From positions 662,869,501 through 662,933,500 of the forward strand of contig CM057456.1 in assembly GCA_016271365.2 (NCBI GenBank): a stretch of DNA of 64,000 nt. Direction: 5' to 3'. Both the position numbers and the translations under genes were made by a program. Positions 22,492 through 33,367 of this stretch are shown in pieces. The notes under the pieces were generated by a model. It was not told the origin of the DNA. It made no database searches and saw only the letters and a program-made list of their open reading frames with translations. Each line of letters opens with the position of its first letter. Position 1 is the stretch's first letter. Origin of the DNA: Neoceratodus forsteri. Lineage: Eukaryota > Chordata > Ceratodontiformes > Ceratodontidae.

Positions 22492-24605
22492 CATGTGCCT
22501 GTGTGGCACTCTGTTAACCCTTTCCTGGTACACTAACCTTTTCCTAGTCAGTTTGCAGCCCTGTCCTTCCTGCACAGACTATTGCCTAGTATGGCTATAT
22601 CCCAGTCCTGGTTCTCAGTGCACTATGAATTGGTAATGGTGCCAATAAAAGTATAACAGCAAATACATGCTCCAACTTGGAATCATACCTCTGACCCTTT
22701 GCTTGTAAGGCCAAGATACAGCTATTGTGCCACCTGAGGCCTTGCCATGACTTCCTTGCTGTACATATTACATGACTTATGTAACTTGGGTTACATCTAC
22801 ATTTCAATAAACACATAGCTGTGGTCATTTTTTTCCGTAACATTGTGTATGGGTGGGGGGAGGAATGTGGCTTACAAAGACAATTGAGAGCCTGCATAGA
22901 ATTGCTTTGACAGGGATTTGTCTATGGACACTTCTACTTCTGACACCTGAGCTGGTAGGTCAGGGAAGATAGGCAGTCAGACTCCCACTAGGTGAGGGGC
23001 TAGGCAGGCAGGTAGAGGTTCTCATGGAGGAGGTCTTGTCTCCAGAGAGGAGGACCAAGAGGTTACTTAACTAGGAGCATGGCTGTGCAGGGCCCTCTTG
23101 CTCTTTCACTTTGGCTGGACTGCTCACCCTCCCATGGGAATGGCAGGGTGTAAGAAACTCACATTCCCACTATGAGGGACTGCATTAGAGTTTGAGAGGA
23201 CATTTTCCCAGTTTTTCCACTAGGTTTCCTGAGTTTTCTCCTTTTCCAGGGAGATACTAAGTAGAGTGTTGGTGGAGGACTACAGTAGGGTGCAGTTCTT
23301 GTATACTGTACGTGACAGCATGGTAGTCTTGCAAGAAGTGTACAAAAAAGGGTTGTAATTCCGATTTCCTAAATAAATAAAAAAGGAAATGGGAAATCTC
23401 AGGTTTTCAGCAAGTGGTTCACCCCAAGGCAGCAAAAGGTGAGAGCCCAGATGGCTGGTATTCCCCTAAAGGTAGCAATCAATGGATACCAACTTTGGGC
23501 ATGGCCTACATGTGTAGCTCCATCTAATGGAGGAGAGCTGCATGGCATTCCTGGTTGGCCACCAGTTATGCCCTGGAGGCTGAAGTCTCTCCTGAGGCTA
23601 TAAAACTTTGTCAGATCCCCTGTGGGTAAGGGGAAGGTCAAGGTCAAAATTCAGACCATTCAAAGCCTTGCCACAACTTCCTTGCTGCACATGTCCAATA
23701 CACACATGATTGTGGCCATTTTCTCCAAAACATTGTGTGCATCTTGGTCTATTTTGTTGAAATGGGAGAAAAATGTGGCCTCCAAACCAAAAAGATAGAA
23801 ATTATGTGGTTAATACAAATCTGGCCCTCTAGAAGGATTCAGAATTTAAAATAATAAGGAGCATGCATGCCCACCCACTCACATACCTAGAGTGTAACAG
23901 TAACAGCTTTTTTGTGTGACCAAAACAGTTAAACACACCTTGTTTTTATGTTCTCTTGTACTCCTGTTGTAGCACCATTGTGGCTTCTAATTCTCCCCTT
24001 GTGCCACCATTGCCAGCTTCTCATGTCAGACTCACATGGAAAGTATTATGCCCGTCATGAGAATTTCTTTTTCGAGGACTGTCCTCCTATTCACTTACTT
24101 GCAGTATTTTGATGTGTGCCTGCTCACTTGCACTGAGGATAATGTTCCTACTGTATGGAAATGAATGAATAAATAAATGGCAGAGTAAATGGCAGGCACG
24201 TAAGAAACTGGACATTACTTTTCCTCAGTCACCCACCCCTCCAGCCATTGACTCTCTCACTTGTTTAGTCTGCTCACTTAGCTGCCTGCTTGCTCACTGG
24301 CACCTCAAGTTACTCTTACTATCAAATAATAATAAAAATCCAACAAAAGGATTTAATCTTAATATTAGTTTTTATTGAATTGTAACAGGGAGATGTATGG
24401 AAAACATGGCAACTACAGTAACACAAAATGAGCTATGAGAGATCTTACTAGGACGAAAGTCAGAAACTAAAAAAACAGCATGTCAATTATACAGATGGGG
24501 AACTATTTTGCTACAAAAACATAAAATATTTTCGTATTAAGTTATTTATATGTGTAAATTTTAATTTTTTAATGCTTGTAGAATGCAATGTTCAATTTCA
24601 TAAGT

Positions 24606-24748
24606 GCAATAAGACATTCCAGGGGTGTTCATTAGACACTTGTATTGCACAACTAGGGACTGAAGGCGCTTGACCTGTGGCCCCATGCCTTACTATGCCT
24701 CTGACTGTGTTAGAAGTGTCTAATACACAACCCCTCATGTCTTATTGC
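24606..24748. mobile_element. 143-bp palindromic MITE-like element
   Basis: The ends are GCAATAAGACAT and its exact reverse complement ATGTCTTATTGC. The inner arms GGGGTGT..ATTAGACACTT and AAGTGTCTAAT..ACAACCCC are also complementary. Its termini nearly match the element at 25236, so the two are one family. It has no coding content; the superfamily is not determined. Confidence 0.7.
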
Positions 24749-25235
24749 TTACATATTGGAAGACTGCACACAAAATAAAGTGTACCTGAAAAAAAAAAAT
24801 CCATGTAAACAAAAATAATAGGGAGAGCGTTGTTAACCCCTGAAAACATTTATACAATGAAAGTTTTGTCTTCCAATATGTGTTGGCATGGTTGCAGCTG
24901 TAAGGATAAGCTGGCTCATTGCTGATGAGGCTGTACTAAGATTTTGCCTTGGTGGGATCAATAAGAAATGGAAAAATATGTTCTGGTCTTCTTCCCCTTT
25001 CTCACCTCAGTATTTATGCCCCCCCAGCCTAGGTAGATTAGAGTGAGCTTGTAAATTGGAAGAATATTTAATATTTAGATGGAATTACCAAATACCTTCA
25101 TATGTAGCACTGATTGGTGAACCAATATATTATGTACTTTTTTCTATTTGTTTACATTTTTGTCATTTCTATAGTCTTTTGATAGGATGAACTATCATGT
25201 AACTGGCTGGAATTAACTTGTGTGCACGTAAGCTA

Positions 25236-25382
25236 GCAATAACACACGATGAGGTGTGGGTTACATTCTGATAAGAGCACGCCTAGGTGTGTACTAAGGC
25301 ACGAGGTGCTTGCACCGAGTGTCTTATGCACCTAGGCGTGCTCTTATCAGCACATAACCCACACCTCGGAGTGTCTTATTGC
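25236..25382. mobile_element. 147-bp palindromic MITE-like element
   Basis: It starts GCAATAACACACG and ends GTGTCTTATTGC. Long inner arms AGGTGTGGGTTA and CTGATAAGAGCACGCCTAGG pair with CCTAGGCGTGCTCTTATCAG and TAACCCACACCT. It is almost entirely a hairpin with a short loop. It belongs to the same family as 24606-24748 and adjoins the 14-bp inverted repeat at 25385. Confidence 0.78.
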
Positions 25383-25384
25383 GC

Positions 25385-26394
25385 TTATAAAATGGGCTAA
25401 ATGAAACTGAGGAGCCATTTTTAAAGTTTAACTTTCTTTTTTATTGATTTGTCATTAAAGTTGATCAATTGAGAGGATTTCACAGTTTAGAGAAAAATAG
25501 TTCCATATTACTTTTTGTTACAATAGTGTTAAACAAGTTTGTTTTAAGGTTTTTTAAAATGTCACACTGTTGAACATGTTTTATTACACAAGACAGGTGC
25601 TTTTAAACTGTTTGTAACTTTAACTGAATATTTTTTTAACTTGAAATGTATAGGATGTTTTAATACATTTTAGTACTATTCGTTTTATTTGGACAGATTA
25701 ATTAATTTAACATTTTGCATCACACAGTGCTGTATTATAAAGGGAGAGTTTTTTGTTATAGCTTTAAACTTCTGGATGATTGGGAGGGTTCCCGATTCTG
25801 ATTGTGTGTTTTCAGTGCAGGAAGTGATGTTATTTCTGTTTTCGGGATGCGTGGAGGAACTGCAGGATGGCTGGATGTTTTCTTCATCTTCGGGTGCACT
25901 TCGTGGTGGAGTTTCTGTGTTTTGAAGGTGCTGAAAGGTATTTTGTGTGTTCTGCTGTACTTAACATGGTGCTGGCATATTCTAACATTTTTTGGGGCAA
26001 CTTCTACTTCATGTGGACTAGGCGACAAAGAGTTTTCGGCATTTTTTTTGTACACGTGCCAATCTGTTACTGCCCTAAGAAATAACTTACACATAATTAC
26101 CGCTTTGCCCATAGTGAGGATTTTTGGTTTTGAGGTCTTTTTTCTCACAGGTTCTGGTGATTTTAATTGTACTGCTGTCTGATTTGTCGTCAGCGACTAT
26201 TTCCCGCATTCCGTTGAATGAGTTGTGGCAGTGAGCTTTTTGTTTACTGTTTAGAAAGGTCAGTGATTCATGTTGTGAGGTGCCTTTGATGTGGATAGTA
26301 GTGCCGGTTGGCTTGTATATCATTTGATAAGGACACGGCTCAGATGATGTACTAGCCAGTCAGATTGCTGGATTTTGGAAGCCCATTTTATAAT
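25385..26394. mobile_element. 1-kb unit bounded by perfect 14-bp inverted repeats
   Basis: TTATAAAATGGGCT at 25385-25398 is the exact reverse complement of 26381-26394. Between them lies a frame open on both strands (25756-26148 minus; 25802-26182 plus). It looks like a DNA transposon or its derivative, but no transposase motif is recognisable. The target duplication is unclear. Confidence 0.5.
25756..26148 (-). CDS. Unrecognised 130-codon reading frame
   Basis: The frame is rich in Lys, His, Ser and Pro, with an SPSPHEVEVAPKNVRICQHH segment, and is basic overall. No domain is recognised. A 126-codon frame on the plus strand (25802-26182) overlaps almost all of it, so the opening could be chance. 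It sits centrally inside the inverted-repeat unit, which is the only reason to record it. I do not assign a function; the chance that it is not coding is considerable. Confidence 0.2.
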   Translation of the reverse strand: MRKKTSKPKILTMGKAVIMCKLFLRAVTDWHVYKKNAENSLSPSPHEVEVAPKNVRICQHHVKYSRTHKIPFSTFKTQKLHHEVHPKMKKTSSHPAVPPRIPKTEITSLPALKTHNQNREPSQSSRSLKL

Positions 26395-26814
26395 CAGTAT
26401 TAACTCAATGAAAATGTATTCTGCAAAAAAAGGTATAGCACAAGGTATAGCTAAGAGATTCTGGCCAATAATGTGCACACCACCTGGAAATTACATCCAT
26501 ATATCCGATAACATGTAATGGTATTTATAGACCTGCAGAGACAACTGAGGGTTCATCACATTTTTCCCATCATTAGTCTCAACTTTTGAAGGAGTACAAA
26601 ACCATTTATGAGAGGAGACCTGAAACAAAACTATCATAGTCTGGTCAGAGCTGATACAGCTGTGAAGAGCTTTTATGAGTGGCAAAAGCATTTAAAAGAG
26701 TATGCGGTGCTCTCACTGCACCAGAGTCAGATGTAACTGATACTGCAGTGATTACAGAATTGTGCATGCATGATACTCACGCATGCCCAGTTTGCCCCAA
26801 AGTCAACCGTGCGT
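26395..26814. other. Unassigned stretch
   Basis: AT-rich DNA without motif-bearing frames; nothing is recognised. Confidence 0.5.
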
Positions 26815-26888
26815 AACATGGCAGTGCTGACATGACTATGTTTGCTCAATACTCACATATGTACAGTTTAAGTCAGCACAGCCATGTT
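26815..26888. repeat. Inverted repeat, 17-bp arms
   Basis: AACATGGC-A-GTGCTGAC (26815-26831) mirrors GTCAGCAC-A-GCCATGTT (26872-26888), with one central mismatch and a 40-base spacer. It may be the core of a small fold-back element. Confidence 0.65.
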
Positions 26889-26904
26889 GCACACAGCGGC
26901 TGTC

Positions 26905-27105
26905 AGTATCTCAGCAAAGCTATACTGTGTCAGTACATTGCACACAGATGTAAACATGGGTGAGAGTAAGACCCACTGAAAATGAGATACTGCATCTCAG
27001 CCAGATTAACCTGTATCAGTACATTGTAAAAATGGATAAAATTAGAACCCCCCCTGAAAATGAGATACTGCATCTCAGCAAAGCTATCATGCGTCAGTAC
27101 TATGG
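26905..27105. repeat. ~78-bp tandem repeat, left part
   Basis: About 2.5 units share GAGATACTGCATCTCAGC (at 26984 and 27062), a ..TCAGTACATTG.. block and a GGATAAAATTAGAACCCC-like block. A further unit lies at 29107-29195, beyond the CR1 insertion. The unit contains the near-palindrome GAGATACTGCATCTC. Confidence 0.72.
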
Positions 27106-29106
27106 TTCTCAAAAGAGGTGGCAGGGAAGGTTAAGGAGAAAAAGGCTGCATTCAAAAAGTATAAGGAATCACAGAAGGAGCATGACAGAGAACTGTATCA
27201 ATTAAAGCAGAAAGAAGTGGGTAAGGCAGTCAGACTAGCAAAGGCCCACACCGAGGAAAAAATAGCTCTCAGTTAAGAAGGGGGATAAAACCTTTTGTAG
27301 GAACATTAGAGAGCATAGAAAGGTTATGGGAGGGACAGTGAAGATTAATAAAGGAGAGGGGAGGTGGGCAGAGGGAGACAGTGAAAAGGCAGAGATACTG
27401 AATGAATACTTTTGCTCAGTATTCACAAAAGATGAGAAGGAGTTACCTAAACCAGACAATAGAAGCACTCTGGGTAGGGGGTTGACACCAGTCCATTCAC
27501 AGAAGAAAGAGTCCTGAAAGAACTCTTAAAACTCAAGGTGGAAAAAGCAATGGGGCCTGATGGGATTTATCCCAGAATCCTAAAAGAACTAAGGGGAGGA
27601 CCTAGTGACACCATTGACCACGCTTTTTAACAGATCATGGCAGGATGGGGCAGTACCTGAGGACTGGAAGAGGGCAGATGTGATTTCCCTTCACAAAAGT
27701 GGGAGGAAGGCAGAAGCAGGAAACTACAGACCTGTAAGTTTGACCTCAGTGGTAGGGAAAAAGATGGAATCACTTCTGAAAGAAAGAATTGTTGAGTACC
27801 TAGAGGCCAGCGGGGCACAGGACCCAAAGCAGCATGGATTTACAGCAGGAAGGTCATGTCAGACGGATCTAATTGATTTCTTTGAGTGGGTGACCAATGT
27901 AATAGACCAGGGAGGGGTTGTGGATGTGGCCTACCTAGACTTTAGCAAGGCATTTGGCACAGTACCGCACAAAAAGATTAATAATCAAGTTAGCCAGCCT
28001 GGGAGTGGGTCCCAGGGTGGTAGCCTGGGTAGCAAACTGTCTGCACAACAGGACACAGAAGGTAATAGTGAATGGAACACATTCCAAAGAAAGGGGGGTT
28101 ACTAGTGGAGTACCTCAGGGCTCAGTACTGGGTCCAGTCCTCTTTAACATCTTTATATGTGACTTTGCAGAGGGTCTGGAAGGAAAGGTATGCCTCTTTG
28201 CAGATGACACAAAGATCTGTAACAAAGTTGATACACGGGGGGGGGTAGAAAAGATGAGAAGGGACTTGGCAAGGTTGGAGGAATGGTCAGACATACGGCA
28301 ACTTAGATTCAATTCAAAGAACTGCAAAGTAATGCACCTGGGAAACAAAAACCCAGGAGAAGAGTACACAATAGCAGGGGAGGTACTAACAACAACAAAA
28401 GTGGAAAGGGACCTGGGAGTAGTCATATCAGATGACCTAAAGGTGGGTAAGCAATGTGAAAAGTCAGTAAGGAGAGCCAGAGGGATACTGGGATGCATAG
28501 GAAGTGGCATCACAAGTAGAAAAAGGGAAGTGGTTATCCATCTGTACAGACAGTTGGTGAGACCCCATCTGGAGTACTGTGTGCAGTTTTGGAGACCCCA
28601 TCTACGCAAGGATATAGACAGGATGGAAGCAGTCCAGAGGAGAGCAACTAAAATGGTGCAGGGTCTGCAGCAGAAACCATATGAAGAGAGACTGAGAGAG
28701 CTTAATATGAAAGGAGGGACAGGGGGACATGATAGAAACATTCAAGTACCTCAAGGGAATCAACAAAGTCCAGGAGGGTAGCATCTATCAGAAAAAGAGA
28801 TGTGTAAGAACAAGGGGGCACAATTTAAAGATAGAGGGGGGATGGCTCAGGGGTAATTTGAGGAAATTTTTTTCACAGAGAGAGTGGTGGATACATGGAA
28901 CAGCCTTCCTGAGGAGGTCATTGGGTCTAAAACAGTGGGGGAATTCGAACATGCATTGGACAGACACAAGGCAATTATAGTGGGGGGTTGCAGGAAGTAG
29001 GCTGTTGGTTAACTAGAATCTGCAGCTTATCTAGTAGGTAGGGAAATGGGCAGACTGGGTGGGCCAAGTGGTCCTTATCTGCCGTCAAAGTGTATGTTTC
29101 TATGTT
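27106..29106 (+). mobile_element. CR1 LINE, 5'-truncated, inserted in a tandem repeat
   Basis: It begins inside the linker between endonuclease and reverse transcriptase and runs to the CR1 3' end (TGGGCAGACTGGGTGGGCC, then ..TATGTTTCTATGTTT). TACT occurs on both sides (27102-27105 region and 29107-29110 region), possibly a short target duplication. The flanks continue the same 78-bp tandem repeat, which defines the insertion. Confidence 0.85.
27310..28985 (+). pseudogene. CR1 ORF2 reverse transcriptase, frameshifted
   Basis: This encodes the target-primed reverse transcriptase. In order: KAMGPDG (about 27547), WKRADVISLHKSG and NYRPVSLTSVVGK (27670-27765), HGFTAGRSCQTDLIDF (about 27835), VAYLDFSKAF (about 27930), GVPQGSVLGPVLFNIF (about 28110), the catalytic LFADDTKIC (about 28195), then GVVISDDLKVGKQCEK (about 28425) and RPHLEYCVQFWRPHLRKD (about 28560). 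Frameshifts lie near 27515, 27595, 27970 and 28720. The FADD box is intact, making this the best preserved RT core in the window, but the gene lacks its endonuclease end. Confidence 0.85.
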
Positions 29107-29200
29107 TACTTTGGCAAAATGGATAAAAGTATGACCCCATTGAATATGAGATACTGCATCTCAGCCAGGCTATCCTGTGCCAATACATCGTAACAGGGCT
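29107..29200. repeat. ~78-bp tandem repeat, right part
   Basis: One further unit carries GAGATACTGCATCTCAGCC at 29148, resuming after the CR1 insertion. Confidence 0.7.
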
Positions 29201-31140
29201 ATAATAACATCAAGAGGTTCTGGAGACATATGAACCTTGAGAGCAAAGCTTGAGAGATTGCAACATTTTTCTAGAGCCTCTGCGATATGTTGCAGGTGAG
29301 CTGTACCATTTAAAATAAATAAAAACAGCCCTAACATTTGTTATAGTGATTTTACTGATGGGCATAATGAAGTCAATTACATACATGTATTGATTTGAGC
29401 ATACAGGAAAATGTACAAGAGTGTTGTCCCAGTTTTACATGGAAAATACAGGGAAACAGAGGGTGCCTTATAGGAAAATGTGTTGTACAATCTGGGAACA
29501 CTGCAGTTGACAATTCTATGATTTCTTTGTAATCCACTATGGTGCCCCTTGCAACCTCTGGAAACCTCCAAAACATTAGCTGTCTAGCATTTTTCCTTCC
29601 TACAAATATAAAACCATGAGAGTTTCAATGTTACTAATTATATAGGTCCTGAGAGGGTTAACATAAATCAACTCTTCAGAGGAAATACTTTATATCATTG
29701 CTACACACATGCACACATTGGGAGAGATGACCAAGAAAGAATGTAATTTGAAACTGCTCTACAGTTAGATGCTATCATCTGTTGAAAGTCATGTCAGTAA
29801 ATTATTAGTCTCCAAAGAGAGCAGGTCATATTGCGATAATCAACAAGCTGAAACAATAGTGTTGATATTGTTCTACTCAACAGAGACAAGGCAGTATTTT
29901 ATTTAACTAGCATAGTGATTTGTAGTTGGGGAAGGATACACTGAAAACTCCCTAAATATGTGCCAAGGTATCCCATTTTCCAGCTACAGACAGCAAGATG
30001 GCTCCGCCCACAGCCATAAAAACTGAGTGAAGAATTGGCTGGGATTGCTGGGTCCTGATATCTGCATGTTTTGCCATCCTAAGTGATAGAGTAAAGAGGG
30101 AAACTTCTTCAGTGGACCAGAACCTCTGTAGAGGTGCATTACACATGAATATTCCACAGGTAATTTTATTTATTTATTCATATTTGATTACCAGCTAAGC
30201 ACACTGGCCACAAAGTAAAAACAAACATGAAAGAAAACCATTAAATAATCCACAGGCTGTTATTATGAATACAATTAACATCTTCATTTATTAAAAAATG
30301 AACACATTTCAAAATGGAGTATACATAAATAATTAATGGGGCTTAGAAAGTGGCATAATAACCAAGGCACCTCAGATTTTAAAGATTATTCTACATTGTG
30401 CGGAGGAAAAACAAATTATTTTTGGCTGATTTTAAATCCTAATAAATGAACAGCCATTTTTCTTTGTCAGATGACCTTAAGCATCTGTTTGAATCTTTTT
30501 TTTAATTTGTAAACTTTATTAAAAGTAGCAGACAGGGATCATTGCCATAATAAAAGGAAATACATACACAATTGAAGGCCATCTATAGCACAAGAGCCTA
30601 GCCATTCAATCTAATGTTTTTTAGAGCAAAATATCATATATGTGAAATAAAATATAATTGGATCATAACTATAAAACCTGTTTGTTCCTGCTGTTTCAGA
30701 TGAATCTTCTTCATGTTTTCAAACTCACTGCAGTGTTCTGGAGGCATCAACTGGGTAGTGTCTCTTACAAGAAAGGTATTATATGGAAGAGAATTACATA
30801 GCAAAGTTGTCACCGCCTGGTGTACAAACAAACAGATCCTTTGTTCTGCATACTTAGAGCCAAGTTAACACAGAAACAAGAGAAACAATCGATGTGGCAA
30901 TAAAAACTATATTGAAACAAAAAGTTACAGAGTCAGATGTCCTTTATTTATATACTTCCCATATGTATAAAAGGAAAAAATTATACCTGGATGAAGCAAA
31001 ACAGTAGGAGAGGAAAAAAGGAAAAAAAAAATAGGCATGGTGGGAGTTAAGAGCCACTAAGGAGCAATGCACGGACCCCAGATCCAAACAGAAGAAGCTG
31101 CTCTATTCAAGTAGAAGTTGGTCTAAAATCAGTATTTCTT
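29201..31140. other. Unassigned AT-rich stretch
   Basis: No gene is recognised. 30488-30530 has a T-rich tract with AATTTGTAAACTTTATT, like the reversed A-rich tail of a LINE. 30900-31120 may be the 3' UTR of the minus-strand fragment at 31150-31500. Confidence 0.45.
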
Positions 31141-31229
31141 CCCTACTTTCCTTAAAGTGATAATATAGGAGTCATCTTGAATTGAATTTGTCTGTATGTA
31201 ATCTTAATTTTGCCATGATGGCTTCCATA

Positions 31230-31510
31230 GTTTTAATACTCAATAAATTAGATAGCCATTGGTGATAGCTTAATCTATTAGGTGTCAGCTAATTTTAAGA
31301 AAATACTTTGTTAGCAGCTGCCACTATAATGTTAAAAAGGTATTTGGTATCTGGCATGCATACCTCACTTGGTGGAAGTCCTAGGACCATATTTTCAAAA
31401 TTAGGGATCAAATTCAAGTGCAACATCTCCATTGTCCTTTCAATGACTGTGGACCGAATCTGTTTGAATCTTGGAAGTGTAACAAACTTGTCAAAGGATT
31501 TTTTTTTTTA
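31230..31510 (-). pseudogene. L1/Tx1-type ORF2 C-terminal fragment
   Basis: On the minus strand the frame reads VTLPRFKQIRSTVIERT.., then ..MVLGLPPSEVCMPDTKYL and IIVAAANKVF. This is the pattern seen after the reverse transcriptase in L1-group ORF2 proteins (a LGLPPSE..DTKYL..AAAKK stretch). It is about 75 codons with no catalytic residues, ended by stops at about 31300. It lies beside the giant fold-back element and near a different LINE fragment at 33368. Confidence 0.55.
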
Positions 31511-31904
31511 ATTTGGAGCAAACACCATGGGCTGGATATTCAAAAGGGTTGTGCCATGCGCAATAAGGTTGCACCTGCTCAAGTCCGAAATTGCGCCATT
31601 CTGCCATATTCAGCAGGAGGCAGTTGCGCCCCCCAAGTCATGCTGAGCAACAGCGCAATGCTAATGAAGGCATGCTCAACCAGAGGGGGAGGAACCATGC
31701 ATAAACTGCACAGCCCAATATTCAGCCAGGCTGTGCAGAGTTGTGCAGGCACAACCCCCAACCTGCGCCTGCACAACTTTGAGCAAAAAAGGAATAAGTC
31801 GAGGGCCACCCACAGGTGAGCTGCTGCATTGCAGGGTGCAACACAGCAGCTGCCACCTGTGGGTGGCCCTCCACTTCATCCCTGTGCCCCTGCAGCCCAA
31901 TCAT

Positions 31905-32165
31905 GGGCATAATGGTCGCCCCCGACTGGCCGATGGGTGGGCAAACCCATAGTAATCCCCCTCCCCGACTGGCCCGATCGCGGGCAACCCATAATAATCC
32001 TCCCTCCCCGGCCTGGCCCGGTCGCTGGCAAACCCGTAGTAATCCCCTCCCGACTGGTCTGGATTATGGCAAACCCGTAGTAATCCCCCCTCCCCCAACT
32101 GGCCCAATCGCAGGCAAACCCCACAGTAATCCCACCCCTACTAGCCTGATCGCTGGGCAGATCAG
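31905..32165. repeat. ~48-bp tandem repeat, left arm of fold-back A
   Basis: About five units follow the scheme CCCCGACTGGCCCGATCGC, GGCAAACCC, (A/G)TAGTAATCCC. The reverse complement of the same unit is repeated at 32744-32930 in the right arm. Confidence 0.78.
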
Positions 32166-32433
32166 AGTTCAACCCCCAAGAACAATATCCCTGGTGATCC
32201 AGTGGACCGCAGTCCGATCACTGGCATTAGAGTCCACCCCCAAGGTCCAAGTACCCTGGTGATCTAGTGGCCCCCATCCCACCCACCCATGAAGCCCCCC
32301 ACCTGCTCCCCTCTCAGCTGGCAGGCAGCAGCACCCCACCCACTTGCGCCCCACCACCTGCCAACTGACTGCTCAGTAGGCTGCGCCCACTGGTTCAGAG
32401 CAAGAGCCAAGGGCATGCAGCCCATACCATACA

Positions 32434-32482
32434 AGGCAGTCCAAATATGTGAATGAATGAATTCACATATCTGGACTGCCTT
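32434..32482. repeat. Central palindrome of fold-back A
   Basis: AAGGCAGTCCAAATATGTG and its complement CACATATCTGGACTGCCTT flank a short AATGAATGAATT loop, with one or two mismatches. An equivalent centre lies at about 40575-40630 in copy B. Confidence 0.82.
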
Positions 32483-32743
32483 ATGCGGTAGCTGCATGCC
32501 CATTGATCCTTGCTTTGAACCACGGGCGGTGGCCCCACCAAGCAGTCAGTCGGTGGGCGGGCAGGGCAGGTGGTGGGTGCTGCCGCCCAATCGCTGATGG
32601 GGGAGGGGTGGTGGGGCCACTAGATCACCAGGGTACTTGGACCTTGGGGGTGGACCTAATGCCCACGATCGGGCTTCGCGGTCCACTGGACCACCAGGGT
32701 TATTGTTCTTAGGGGGTTGAACTCGTTCTGCCCGTGATCAGGC

Positions 32744-32930
32744 TAGTGGGGGGTGGGGGATTACTATGGTTTGCCCATGATCTGGCCAGTCGGGGAGGTG
32801 GGATTACTATAGGTTTGCCCGCGATCAGGCCAGTCGGGGAAGGGGATTACTACGGGTTTGCCCATGATCGGGCCAGTCAGGGGAGGGGATTACTACAGGT
32901 TTGCCCACGATTGGCCAGTCGGGGATTTAC
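32744..32930. repeat. ~48-bp tandem repeat, right arm of fold-back A
   Basis: Four units follow the scheme GGGGATTACTA, GGTTTGCCC, (A/G)ATC(G/A)GGCCAGTC, the inverse of the left-arm repeat. Confidence 0.78.
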
Positions 32931-33367
32931 TCATGCCAGTTATCGGGCTGCAGGGGCGCCGGTCCCTCGATGGCTGCTGCCTGGCAGGGTGCCAAGTCAT
33001 TCGGGGATCGGCGCACCTGCATGCTAATGGCATGCAAATGGGGCCATAAGTAGATGCAAATTGCCCCCCCGCGCCTTGCATGAATTATGGCCCCATTTGC
33101 ATGTCACCTTTTGAATATCGGGAATTTGCGCATGGCGCAATGGAACTTGAGCCACCACATCTTGAATGCTGCACTCTGACCACTTGCGGTGGCACAAGTT
33201 CCACTGTGCCATGCACAGTGGCTGTGGCCAGGGGGGGGGATATTCAAAGGAGTTGCTCAATAGCGCAACTCCATTGAATATCACCCCGCCCACACCCCAG
33301 CGCAACTTATTTGAGCAGAGCAAGGGCTTGCGCCACAGAATGGCACAGTTTGAATATCCAGCCCCAT

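Larger units (their letters stand above)
21300..24605. other. Unassigned stretch with one local duplication
   Basis: No gene is seen. It contains the GT microsatellite (22429-22491). A diverged direct repeat at about 22738-22883 and 23664-23790 shares GCCTTGCCA, ACTTCCTTGCTG, AACATTGTGT and AATGTGGC in order. Confidence 0.5.
31529..33364 (+). mobile_element. Giant fold-back Harbinger derivative A (1836 bp)
   Basis: It starts GGGCTGGATATTCAAA and ends TTTGAATATCCAGCCC, perfect 16-bp terminal inverted repeats, flanked by CAT on both sides (31526-31528 and 33365-33367). The left 200 bp match the right end of the Harbinger copy at 1836-2015. Inside are three hairpins (about 31800-31877, 33020-33103 and 33238-33282) and a central palindrome near 32435-32482. 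The arms of that central palindrome extend about 500 bp on each side and contain mirrored short tandem repeats. It has no transposase; frames inside are repeat shadows. Confidence 0.88.

Noticed and set aside
31816..33323. Frames of 60-150 codons inside the fold-back element
   Set aside because: They are translations of mirrored minisatellite and hairpin sequence in several frames on both strands.
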